This document shows, in pieces, positions 22,386 through 31,979 of a DNA stretch of 64,000 nucleotides (the first letter of the stretch is position 1; each line of letters starts with the position of its first letter). The notes below the pieces were generated by a model. That model was not told the DNA's origin. It made no database searches and saw nothing but the letters and a program-made list of their open reading frames with translations. The stretch comes from Myxocyprinus asiaticus. Taxonomy: Eukaryota; Chordata; Actinopteri; Cypriniformes; Catostomidae. Both the position numbers and the translations under genes were made by a program. The stretch spans positions 49,122,594 to 49,186,593 of the forward strand of contig NC_059358.1 of assembly GCF_019703515.2 (NCBI RefSeq). Reading direction: 5' to 3'.

Positions 22386-23375
22386 GGGATCTAGAAAGGG
22401 TTTAAACTTTGATAATTGCCATCTCATCAAGTGGTACGACACCTTTAATATCAGTGATGTCAAATGCCATTGGCTCTTGCGTGTCATGGAAGCGATTGCA
22501 ACATGCAGTTGTTTGGATGTGTATTTCTGAATGCAATGCGACTGCCTTCAAGAAAAGTACGATTTTCAGTGATTAAAACCTTAGTGTTCCTCACACTGAG
22601 CTATTATGAGATTTCAGAAAATGGAGCATGAGTCATTTGGAAAACTTTTATGGTGCTTTTTTTAATTCAATTATTGTGACTGTACTATATCTTCTTGTTA
22701 TGTCTTTAATATTGTTGGTTGGTTATAATAATGTTGTTGTGTTACTGGTTAGGTTTAGGCATAGGGGTGGGGTTATGTATTCCAAAATGTCAATATTATA
22801 GTGTAATGCAAGTAATATTGTATGTCTTATTTTGTTTTTAAGTGGTTAGGTTTAGGAACTGGGTTGGTTCAGGGGTTCTAAAGTACTGATTTGATCATTT
22901 AAGATAACTAAAATAATATATTGATTTGATATTATAATGTAACAAAAATAATATATTTCTAAGTATTATGAAACTTATTGCAGTTTAACATGCTCGATAA
23001 ATCAGAAGATTGCAGAGCCTGTGATGGAAATGGACGGCATGATAAGGATGTCGTGATGCAGACAAAAATTGCTTTGGTGATGTATTTGTCATGAGAGATC
23101 CTGACCTGATAATAGTCCCTTTCACACATACAGCCTTTTCCAGATCCATTCGAAAATACTGGTAAATTTTGTCACCCCTGTACATCCGTGTTTGTTTACA
23201 TCTCTTACGTGTCTCCTAGAATGGGTGTGTGTTTTCATGTGAGTTTGTGATCAGATCAGCTTGATAGCTGGAGTGATCCTTAGTTTAATATGTGATTCCC
23301 AGTTTCTGTCTGTATCCATTTACATATTTGGTATGTATAGATCATGGATCCCGCCAGGTAATAAAAAATAAAAAA
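22386..23375. other. No recognisable gene or element
   Basis: AT-rich, with a repeated GGTTAGGTTTAGG-type motif near 22745 and 22845 that is common in fish intergenic DNA. There are no supported ORFs or terminal repeats. Confidence 0.4.
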
Positions 23376-23379
23376 GGTA

Positions 23380-23605
23380 ATTGACTTTATTTCACAATTT
23401 TGACTTTATTTCTGGCAATTTCGACTTTATAACTCAAAATTCCATGATATAAACTCGCAACTGTGAGATATTAAGTCGGAGTTGTGAGAAATAAAGTCAC
23501 AATTCAGAGAAATAAACTCAATTGTGTGATAAAAACCTGCAATTGCGAGATACTGTATAAAGTTGCAATTGTGACTTTTTATCACGCAGTTGCGAGTTTA
23601 TATAA
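23380..23605. repeat. Imperfect short tandem repeat (TTGCGAG / AATTGTGAC type)
   Basis: Units such as TTTATTTCACAATT, AACTCGCAACTGTGAG, AGAAATAAAGTCACAATT and TTGCAATTGTGAC recur at roughly 25-45 bp in both orientations. This is a degenerate, partly palindromic tandem array and is non-coding. Confidence 0.65.
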
Positions 23606-23696
23606 TGTAATTTTTACTTTTATTTTTTGCATTTGCAGTGGCATTTCTCGTCATTGTGTTGCATTCTCTCGATGCCACAATCTTACAAATATAAGG

Positions 23697-23836
23697 CCTA
23701 TCATTAGCACAATTTAAGTTAAAGAGTACATAACCAACACTTTCATTGCCTGTTGTACATAAGGAACCATCTGAAACTTCCACCCACTGCGCTAAAACAT
23801 TGGCAGTGTCCAAACATTCAATCAAGAGACTTATGC
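23697..23836 (-). pseudogene. Possible C-type-lectin-like exon fragment
   Basis: The minus-strand frame shows QWVEVSDGSLC and then LNCANDRPYIC, a Trp...Cys...Cys spacing resembling the last part of a C-type lectin domain. It is bounded by an acceptor-like TTCTATTTAATAG and a donor-like GTAAGA (plus 23691-23696). No neighbouring exon is seen, and a solo LTR begins 20 bp away. It may be a stranded host exon, or chance. Confidence 0.25.
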
Positions 23837-23855
23837 CTATTAAATAGAAGTTATT

Positions 23856-24535
23856 GTCAGAAAGCGAGACAAAGAGACCCAAGAGCAGAGGAACAATTCA
23901 AAGGATTTATTGACAATAAATTGTAACTTCAACTGGGCTGGTGAAGTGTGGAGAACCCACACCGGCTGCAGAAAGCAGGAGATAGGTGTTCGTTGATGTG
24001 CACTGTGGCCGCGCAGTGAGCAGATCCGTAAGGATTCCGTGAAGATTATGTTTGTAGGTGAGTGTATGCATCCTGGCAGTCAGGAGCGGATTCGTAAGGA
24101 ATCCTCCACTGAAGCGTTGTGGGTGCAGAGAACTGGCACACAGCACACTGGAAGGTAACCACTCTCCCGACATGCGGGCAGAGATGAGGAATCCTCCGTT
24201 GAAGATTCGTGAGTGCAGAGAATAAGCTTACAGCCAACTGGAAGGTAACCACACTCCCGACACGCGGGCAGAGACAGGCAACCAAACAGATACACAAGAC
24301 ATTACCAACTAGACAGAGAGAGCGAGGTAAGTTACTTCACACCAAACAACAATCTAGCAAAGATAATGACACAACGAAGGGATTAAGTAGGCCTTGAATA
24401 AGTGGCAAACCAGGTGCTGCTAGCACGCTAATTAGTGGCATGATCAGCGTTCCGCTGGCAACAATCAGTGTTCCCATGGAAACACTGATCATGCATGCCG
24501 GCAGCGCCTGAGACACACGAGGGAGAGAAATAACA
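23856..24535 (-). mobile_element. Probable solo LTR, minus orientation
   Basis: On the minus strand it would start TGTTATTTCTC and end TCTGACA, with AATAAA about 60 bp before the end. No target duplication survives. Inside, about 95 bp is tandemly duplicated (24098-24190 and 24190-24285, sharing GGAATCCTCC, CTGGAAGGTAACCAC and GCGGGCAGAGA). Confidence 0.5.
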
Positions 24536-24589
24536 AAACAGACAGAACAAAACTGACTGACTTCATGTCAAATTTTCCCAATATGTTAG

Positions 24590-26327
24590 TGCAGTGTAAT
24601 GTACTGTTATCACGAATGAGATCTGCTGCGTTGTAGTCCAACCACATTGGACTGTTGTGTATTTCCGCCATCGCGGGTGAGACCGGCACACTGAGTTTAT
24701 CCAATAAAGAACCAAAGACCGTGGGATGGTTTACGAGCCATTCATCGTGTCTCTGAGTGATAAACTAACAGCTGCTTTCTCTCCCACGATCGCGAAACCG
24801 GCTTTGGTGCCGCCACTTTATTCTCTCTTTCTCTCTCGTACTAACCACACACACACGCGACCCCTCACAAACATTCTCGCACACACTTTTGGCTAGTAGA
24901 TAACTTCGTGATAAAGCTCAGCTTTGTCCCTAAGTTATCGTACAAAGGGAGACACGCGGTAAACGGGCAGACACCATTAACCGGCTTCTCACCGTCCACA
25001 TTCGCGGCCATATTCTTAGGCCGGAAATCTCACGTGACGTACTCTCCATGAGAGTCACGTCCACCATTTTGTGCACGTCACTCCTTACACACATACACAC
25101 ACCCATTCACACTCACACTCACTCACACACACACACACACACACACCTACCATCCTCTCATGTGTTATAGGCTTATTTTGGTTACCATATCTAATCATGT
25201 CACTGTTTAGTTTGTAGTTGAAAGTCGGAAGTTTATTCAAATCAAATCAAATCACTTTATTGTCACACAGCCATATACACAAGTGCAATGGTGTGTGAAA
25301 TTCTTGGGTGCAGTTCCGATCAACATAGCAGTCATGACAGTGATGAGACAGTACCAATTTACAATAACATCAAATTAACACAGCACAATTTAAACATCTG
25401 ATATACACATAATTACACTCAACAATATACAAATAATAACATACACTGTACAGTATACAATACGCACTATATAGATACACATTATTCAATAATAAAAAAA
25501 AAGTATATATAGTAGTATATATAGAATGTACAGTATTGTACTGTATTGACATTCAGGCTGTCGGTTGATAGTCAGTTGTTAAGAGAGAATATAATATAAT
25601 AATAATATAATTTATGACAGTCCGGTGTGAGATATAAGAGTAAGGGTAATAAAGTGCAGTGCTGATGTATTTTGATCGTGGGAGATCAAGTGTTCAGAAG
25701 TCTGATTGCTTGGGGGAAGAAGCTGTCATGGAGTCGGCTGGTGCGGGTCCTGATGCTACGATACCGCCTGCCTGATGGTAGCAGTGAGAACAGCCCATGG
25801 CTCAGGTGGCTGGAGTCTCTGATGATCCTCCGAGCTTCTTTCACACACTGCATTTTCACACACATACTATTGACTGCATTGTATTGATTATTAATTGATA
25901 AGAGAAGTGTTTTGGTTTGTTTTGCGTACACCCGTGTCAAATGCTGGCAGGGGATGTCAGTGCTCGGATTCAAACCTTCATTGTTTCCTTCTGAATGTCA
26001 ATTTTCTTAAGAGAACAATCTAATATTGAGACTGTTATACTGTCTGGTTATTAGTCCCTGATTCCAGGGTGGTGCCCCGGTGATATTAATCCTTATTAAT
26101 ATTCTATTGATTTTGATAATTAATAATTATCTTTGATAATTATTAATTATTGCTAATAACCAAACCCGCTCCTGAACGTAGCGCACTACATTTACTGGTG
26201 CCCCGTATGAGGCTTTAATGAGTTAGATTCTATTATTTAATTGAAATAATAATTATTTCTTTAGTTATTAATTAATAAGTATTTCTGATAGTAACACTGA
26301 TCTAAACAACCAGTAGAACCTACACAC
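24590..26327 (+). mobile_element. Long LTR (copy A), 5' truncated, with a LINE inside
   Basis: This aligns with the 3' two-thirds of the complete solo LTR at 43128-44960. Both share TATCACGAAT, CCATCGCGGGTGAGAC, GTGTTTTGGTTTGTTTTGC, CAGTGCTCGGATTCAAACC, ATTAATTATTGCTAATAACC and the end CTACA. The 5' portion present in copy B is absent. Ty3/gypsy pol sequence follows immediately. A simple AC-rich stretch lies at 25080-25146. Confidence 0.7.
25238..25868 (-). mobile_element. Rex1/Babar-like LINE 3' end, inserted in the LTR
   Basis: It interrupts the LTR between GTTTATT and ATTGACTGCATTG, which are adjacent in copy B. The minus-strand end of the element is a CAAAT/GATTTGATTT-type tail at 25238-25253. 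Coding remnant at 25870-25688 (minus): LSHGLFSLLPSGRRYRSIRT and SFFPQAIRLLNT, the C-terminus of this LINE group. The rest is 3' UTR. It belongs to a different subfamily from the copies at 20385 and 45196. Confidence 0.75.
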
Positions 26328-26332
26328 TGAAC

Positions 26333-27600
26333 CATCTTATGACCCCTTTGGCCTGGCATTCATAGGGATGTTCTTAGATGGTGTGCGGCATGCTGTGAAT
26401 GTCAGCTGGTGAATCCGCCCGCTATCCCAAGAGCACCATTGCGCCCCCTTCCCTTGATCAAGCAAATTGGTATTGACCTCGTTGAGCCATTAGAGCGGAC
26501 GGCACACAGACATCGCTTTGTGCTGGTTCTGGTGGACTACGCAACGTGATATCCGGAGGCATATTATCTCCCAAGTTGGGATTCTGAAAGAAATCCTCAC
26601 TGATCAAGGCACAATATTTATGTCACATACACTACGTGAACTGTACAAATGATTGGGGATTAAATCGATTCAAACCAACGCTTACCACCCCCAAATGGAC
26701 GGCTTGGTCGAATGATTTAATCAGACACTAAAGAATATGATTAATAAGTTTGTACACGAGGATGCTCTAAATTGGGATAAGCCCCTATTATTTGCAGTGC
26801 GAGAGGTCCAGCAAGCCTCCACGGTGTTCCCCCATTCAAATTATAATACGAGCGTCGACCGCGTGGCGTGCTCGACGTCCTACAGGAAAATTGGGAGGAG
26901 AGACCTTCAAACAGCAAAAACAAAATTCAATATGTTCTTGACCTGAGAGCAAAACTCCACACACTGGGGCAATTAACACGGGAATTTGCTCCAGGCTCAA
27001 GAATGTCAAAGCGGGGGGGGGGGGGCTGGGTAGCTCAGTGGAAAAAGATGCTGGCTACCATCCCTGGAGTTCGCTAGTTCGAATCCCAGGGCATGCTGAG
27101 TGACTCCAGCCAGGTCTCCTAAGCAACCAAACTGGCCCGGTTGCTAGGGAGGGTAGAGTCACATGGGGTAACCTCCTCATGGTTGCTATAATGTGGTTCG
27201 TCCTTGGTGGGGCGTGGATACTGCGGTGGATGGCGTGAAGCCTCCACACGTGGTATGTCTCTGTGGCAACGCGCTCAACAATCCACGTGATAAGATGTGC
27301 GGGTTGATGGTCTCAGACGCAGAGGCAGCTGAGATTTGTCCACCACCACCCGGATTGAGGCGAATCACTACGCGACCACGAGGACTTAAAAAGTGCATTG
27401 GGAATTGGGCATTCCAAATTGGGTGAAAAAAAAAAGAATGTCAAAGCCGGCTGTATAATAGGGGTACTCAGCTACGGCAATTTGCATCGGGAGATAAAGT
27501 CCTTGTATTGCTCCAAACATTGAGTCACTTTGAGGTCACACGGTGAGTGGAGGAAATCGATTATGAGGTTAAACGAATGGATGGAGGTGGAGCACATAAG
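26333..27600 (+). pseudogene. Ty3/gypsy integrase remnant
   Basis: From about 26353 the frame reads LWPGIHRDVLRWCAACCECQ, the end of the His/Cys zinc-binding domain. It continues with IGIDLVEPLERTA (first catalytic Asp), FVLVLVDYAT, a stop, and YPEA. After a frameshift come LTDQGTIF (second Asp), GIKSIQTNAYHPQ and DGLVE (Glu position), then MINKFVHEDALNWDKPLLFA. The part after the SINE (27448-27600) reads SRLYNRGTQLRQFASGD and KVLVLLQ. The enzyme would join LTR cDNA to the host genome. Stops, frameshifts and a SINE insertion inactivate it. No LTR follows downstream. Confidence 0.85.
27013..27433 (+). mobile_element. tRNA-headed SINE, complete, with 14-bp target duplication
   Basis: The insertion splits the gypsy integrase and is flanked by AAGAATGTCAAAGC at 26999-27012 and 27434-27447. 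The head has pol III promoter boxes: A-box-like TAGCTCAGTGG at 27031 and B-box GTTCGAATCCC at 27077. A conserved body (CCCGGTTGCTAGGGAGGGTA, GCCTCCACACGTGG, GAATTGGGCATTCCAAATTG) and an A-rich tail follow. Other copies are at 37046, 40229 and 54641. Its reverse-transcription machinery would come from a partner LINE. Confidence 0.9.
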
Positions 27601-27864
27601 AATTGTCAAGTAAATGAAGAAATAAAATGATTTAATTGCACAAAAGGGGACATTGGTACAAGAGTATTAGCAAGTTACTCTTATTAAGTCAAAACAGTAG
27701 CAAAAGTGTTACAGAAATTCAGAAAGGATGGACTTGTGACAAGATTCCTAAAATGTTCAGACCTTCACTGTAAGCTTTCACCTCATTTTCTTCTTATCAT
27801 GTCCAGCAGAAAAGCAATCTATATAAAGTCCATCCATAAGTTCACCTCATGATAAGTGATTTTT

Positions 27865-28268
27865 TGCTTAGGATCACCAAGCAGGTGCCTCAGAGCTGGA
27901 AAAAGCTGTGGAAAGTCAAAATGGAGTGACTGTTTCATCTCACACAGTAAGACACACTCTGCAAAGAAGTGGAATGCATGGTGTCAACCACGCAGGAAGG
28001 CACTGCTGAAGCCAAAGCATAAAAAGCTTGTTTAGCCTTTGCCAAGGCCCATACTGATAAACCCAACCTCAACCCTATTTGAGCACCTATGGGGTGCAAG
28101 TCGAGCATCACTCCCCATTAAACTTCAGAGTACTCAAGGAGGTCATCCTCCAGGAGTGGAACAGGATAGATGTGACTATATGTCATGAACTTGTACACTG
28201 GATGTCAACAAGAGTCAGAGCAGTATAAAAAGTTATGGACAGGTCCTTCAGTCTCTATCACACACACA
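27865..28268 (+). pseudogene. Tc1-like transposase fragment
   Basis: Translated in several frames, the piece contains [18 protein letters not shown] helix-turn-helix sequence, [13 protein letters not shown] and KSLFSLCQG. It then jumps over the catalytic core to PNLNPI..APMG, equivalent to DLNPIEHLWG, and on to a C-terminal tail. The whole central domain is deleted. It is truncated on the right where the rearranged DIRS begins. Confidence 0.6.
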
Positions 28269-28342
28269 CTGGGTATCCCGAGCCCAGAAACCAATCATCC
28301 AGCCGTGAACACTCAGGGCAGGGAGGAGGGTTCCACTTCACG

Positions 28343-28812
28343 CCATGGCCATCCTGCAGGTCCACCAGGCCAAGGCACTGAAAGATCTGCACGAGGGTAG
28401 ACCCGACCCAGGGCTGATGCAGGAACTGCGTACTGTGACCGACCTCGCCTTACGTGTGACGAAAGTAACGGTGCGCACCCTGGGCCGGATAGTGTCCACT
28501 CTTGTGGTCCAAGAGCGGCACCTGTGGCTCAACCTTGCAGAGATGTGTGACGCTGAGAAAGTCCGTTTTCTTGATGCGCCCATCTCCCAAGGGGGGCTTT
28601 TTGGTGACACCATCGAGGATTTCGCCCATCAGTTCTCGACGGTGAGGAAGCAGACCGAGGCGATTAAGCACATCTTACCGTGGCGCGACTCGGCCGCCTT
28701 CAGGCCTTCAAAGTCCCACGCCCTGTCTGCTTCTCACCAGAGCCGTTCCCCTGTGGTGCCGGCCCCGGCTCCTGTACCATCGGAGGATCTCTCTGTGGTC
28801 CTACCTACCCTA
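28343..28812 (+). pseudogene. DIRS gag-like protein, C-terminal part
   Basis: The frame begins MAILQVHQAKALKDLHEG and continues with TLVVQERHLWLNLAEM, KVRFLDAPISQGGLFGD and KQTEAIKHILPWRD, before a Pro/Ser-rich stretch. This matches the second half of fish DIRS gag-like proteins, whose first half appears in copy B (60429-59480). It is open for over 150 codons and then fuses directly to recombinase sequence (LPTLQRAPFEPLEQ), bypassing RT. The nucleocapsid role is inferred from the family. Confidence 0.75.
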
Positions 28813-29431
28813 CAGAGAGCCCCCTTTGAGCCCCTGGAGCAGGCCGAGCTCAGTACTTTGTCTCTGAAGACGGCCCTTCTGGTGGGTGGGGGACCTGCAG
28901 GCGCTCTCTGTTACCAGCGAATGCCTGGAGTTCGGGCCGGCACGCTCTCACGTGATATTGAGACCCCAGCCCGGTTACGTGCCCAAAGTTCCCACCACTC
29001 CTTTTCGGGACCAGGTGATGAAACTGCAAGCGCTCCCTTCAGAGGAGGAAGACCCGGCCTTGTCGTTGCTGTGTCCAGTTTGTGCCCTGCAAATCTATCT
29101 GGACCACACATAGAGCTTTAGATGCTCGGAGCAGCTCTTTGTCTGTTTTGGAGGACAGCAGAAGGGGAAAGCTGTCTCTAAGCAGAGGCTAGCCCATTGG
29201 ATTGTGGATGTCATTTCTCTTGCATACCAATCTCAGGACTTGCAGTGCTCCTTGGGAGTCCGGGCGCACTCCAGTAGAGGTGTTGCATCCTCCTGGGCAA
29301 TGGCAAGGGGGACCTCTTTAGCAGACATATGCAGAGCTGCAGGTTGGGCTACACACAATACCTTTGCAAGGTTTTATAACCTATGCATAGACCCGGATTC
29401 GACCCGAGTGTTACGCGGTAACAGCAGGTAA
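28812..29431 (+). pseudogene. DIRS tyrosine recombinase
   Basis: After APFEPLEQAELSTLSLKTAL the frame shifts near 28880; the canonical segment around the first catalytic Arg is shortened there. It continues as GDLQALSVTSECLEFGPA and KVPTTPFRDQVMKLQALP (28886-29113). A stop and frame change at 29114-29200 are followed by LGVRAHSSRGVASSWA, ADICRAAGWATHNTFARFYN (29240-29390). His, Arg, Trp and the nucleophile Tyr of the C-terminal catalytic cluster are present. DIRS elements integrate with this enzyme and make no target duplication. Confidence 0.8.
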
Positions 29432-30184
29432 ACCGGGCAGCCGGTTGGGTGTACCGCTTGCATTGCACCTTTCCCCTTGATAATGTGTGCCTTTTTGTCC
29501 ACAACAGTTCCCCATATCCGGTGAATCCCGGACGCCTCTTTAATTCTTAAGCACTGTTCGGTGAAGAACTTGGCGGAGGAGTAACGACACCAGGCCCAGT
29601 ACTCATGGTATGCCACTTTTCAGGTGAGCCCGTGTGCTCGGGCTCAGTGCTCCATGCATGGTGATTCCCCCTTGGTAATCCCGTATGATGAGTTTCCACT
29701 GTTCGGTTTCCCCTTGTGTGAATCCTGTGTTTGCCCTCGCCAGAGCTTTCTCTGCCTTGGCCACTGTGGTTGCGTACCCTCTCTGTAGATAGGGTCCTCT
29801 GGTGGTATCATTCCATATGTGAACTTCCCCATTGGTAAGTCCATGTGAGGTATTCTCCACATGTTAACCTCCCTCCGGTAGGATGTGGTCTCCGTAGTGC
29901 TCTCCTTCCTGGAGAGGGAAGAGCACTTCCCAGCACTATTCTAGAAAGTGCTCGGTGGGAAATTGCTTAACAGCAAATCAGGAAAGGCACCGCCAGTAGC
30001 CTACTTGGGTAAGTGCCTCCTCCCCCCTTAATGGGACTAGGGAGACGCCTTACATAACTCACTAGAAGGTCACGACATGGTTGAGCACTCGTGTCCACTC
30101 TTCCATACCTTGTGACATGGTTCAGTGCCTGCAGCATTTCCTATAGGAACCCCTAGTGTAACTACATGGACACAACATCGAGAG
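29432..30184 (+). other. DIRS 3' region without coding capacity
   Basis: This lies between the recombinase and the terminal repeat. It contains CCCCTAGTGTAACTACATGG near 30149, a sequence shared with the DIRS terminal repeat, and several GTGGTATCATTCC-like blocks. ORFs here have no recognised motif. Confidence 0.5.
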
Positions 30185-30518
30185 AGTGACAGACAGGGAA
30201 CGTCTTGGTTACTGATGTAACCTCTGTTCCCTGATGGAGGGAACGAGATGTTGTTTCCCTCCTGCCGTGGTGCTGAACCGGCCGCTGACATGGCTGGGAC
30301 TCTCTATCGGCTCCTCAGCATAAAACTGAATGAGTGGTGCATGCCATCTCCTTTTATACCTGTACGTCCGGGGGCGGAGAGTGGCATGCAAATTCCACTC
30401 GCCAATTCTCATTGGCTTTTTCTATTTTAAGCAAAGGTGATTGGGGCTCTCAAGATCAAACCCCTAGTGTCACTAAATCAACACAACGTCTCATTCCCTC
30501 CATCAGGGAACAGAGGTA
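30185..30518. repeat. DIRS copy A terminal repeat
   Basis: GTTCCCTGATGGAGGGAACG at about 30226 is itself a near-perfect palindrome. The inverse arm lies at 30482-30517. Between them, on the minus strand, is a TATAAAAGGAGATGGCATGC-like promoter region (about 30340-30358) shared with copy B (TATAAAAGGAGCTGGTATGC at 59391). Confidence 0.75.
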
Positions 30519-31971
30519 TGTGTTTGAGTAAAATTAACATTTTTGTTTTATTCTATAAACTACTGACAACATTTCTCCCAAATTCCAAATAAACATATTG
30601 TCATTTAGAGCATTTATTTGCAGAAAATGTCAAGTGTTTTCAGACCTCGAATAATGCAAAAAAAAATAAATAAAAAAAAAACAAGTTCATATTCAGTTTT
30701 AAACAACACAATACTAATGTTTTAACTTAGGAAGAGTTCAGAAATCAATATTTGGTGGAATAACCCTGATTTCCAATCACAGCTTTCATGTGTCTTGGCA
30801 TGCTCTCCACAAGTCTTTCACATTGCTGTTGGGTGACTTTATGCCACTCCTGGTGCAAAAATTCAAGCAGCTCATTTTTTTTGATGGCTTCTGACCATCC
30901 ATCTTCCTCTTGATCACATTCCAGAGATTTTCAATGGGGTTCAGGTCTGGAGATTGGGCTGGCCATAACAGGGTCTTGATCTGGTGCTCCTCCATCCACA
31001 CCTTGATTGACCTGGCTGTATGCCATGGAGCACTGTCCTACTGAAAAAAAAACAATCCTCAGAGTTGGGGAACATTGTCAGAGCAGAAGGAAGCAAGTTT
31101 TCTTCCAGGATAACCTTGTATGTGGCTTGTATCATACGTCCTTTAAAAGACGAATCTGCCCGATTCCAGCCTTGCTGAAGCACCCCCAGATCATCACCGA
31201 TCCTCCACCAAATTTCACAGTGGGTGCGAGACACTGTTGCTCGTAGTCCTCTGCAGGTCTCCATCTCACAATTAGATGACCAGGTGTTGGGCAAAGATGA
31301 AAATTGGACTCAGAGAACTCCAGTCCTCTATGGTCCAAACCTTATGGTCTTTTGCAAACCTCAGCCTGGCACTTCTCTGCTTCTCATTGATGAAGGGCTT
31401 TTTTCTAGATTTGCACGACTTCAGCCCTGCCCCTAGGATCCTGTTTTGAACCGTTCTTGCCGTGCACTTCACTCCAGCTGCCGTTTGCCATTCTTTTTGT
31501 AGGTCACTTGATATCATACTACGGTTGTTAAGTGACATTTGAATGAGTTGCCGGTTATCCCGATCAGTGGAGAGTCGTTTTTGCCCTTTGCCAGTCTGTA
31601 ACTTTGTTGTCCCCAATGTCTGCTGCTTGACCTTGTTCTTATGAAACCGTCTTTGAAATTTTAAGGATGGAAGCAACCTGATGCTCACTGTATCCCTCTG
31701 CCAGTAAAGCCAGAATTAAACCCTTCTTTTCCTTACTGTTTTTGCCATCCAGCTGGTCCTATTGCAAGAGGATAATGATGACCACAGCAGTGGTTTTTAT
31801 ACTTTTCCTCATTAAATAAGATTTGGTTCAGGTGATCACTTAATCAGTACCCCATTGAGTAGAATAAGATGCGCTTGTGTTGGAATTCAACAGACACTGG
31901 AATGGAATGGCTGCCATACATGTTGATTTAAGAAAAATTTGGAGTGGTGTCTTAATTTTTCCAGAGCTGTG
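30519..31971 (-). mobile_element. Tc1-like element, left end cut by the DIRS
   Basis: The right end reads TTTTTCCAGAGCTGTGTA, the expected Tc1-family terminus followed by TA. The left terminal repeat is missing: the sequence begins internally (GTGTTTGAGTAAAATTAAC) directly after the DIRS end. The transposase remnant is on the minus strand. About 70 bp appears to be missing on the left. Confidence 0.8.
30745..31748 (-). pseudogene. Tc1-like transposase
   Basis: The minus frame starts at an ATG at 31748-31746 (MAKTVRKKR) and ends near 30745. Pieces include KQQTLGTTKLQTGKGQKRLS, WQTAAGVKCTARTVQNRILG (helix-turn-helix), CLAPTVKFGGGSVMIWGCFS, ATYKVILEENLLPSALTMFP and [20 protein letters not shown]. 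The third catalytic residue (Glu in PIENLW) and the second Asp region are visible, the latter preceded by a stop. The block carrying the first Asp (normally SDESNF) has lost codons. At least four frame breaks make it inactive. Confidence 0.85.
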
Positions 31972-31979
31972 TATATACA

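Larger units (their letters stand above)
28272..30518 (+). mobile_element. Rearranged DIRS retrotransposon (copy A)
   Basis: In order: a short inverted gag segment (28272-28340), gag C-terminal part (28343-28812), tyrosine recombinase (28812-29431), 3' region, and a terminal repeat ending near 30518. RT and RNase H are absent. ACCTCTGTTCCCTGATGGAG at about 30219 and its inverse CTCCATCAGGGAACAGAGGT at 30498-30517 bracket the right terminus. The right end is the inverse complement of copy B's end at 59222-59475. No left terminal repeat is found. Confidence 0.75.

Noticed and set aside
26196..26212. Primer-binding site TGGTGCCCCGTATGAGG after copy A LTR
   Set aside because: The alignment with copy B shows this sequence lies inside the LTR, about 130 bp before its true end, so it is probably not a primer site.
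27031..27103. tRNA gene
   Set aside because: A and B boxes are present, but the acceptor stem cannot be closed and the sequence runs on into a SINE body with target duplications.
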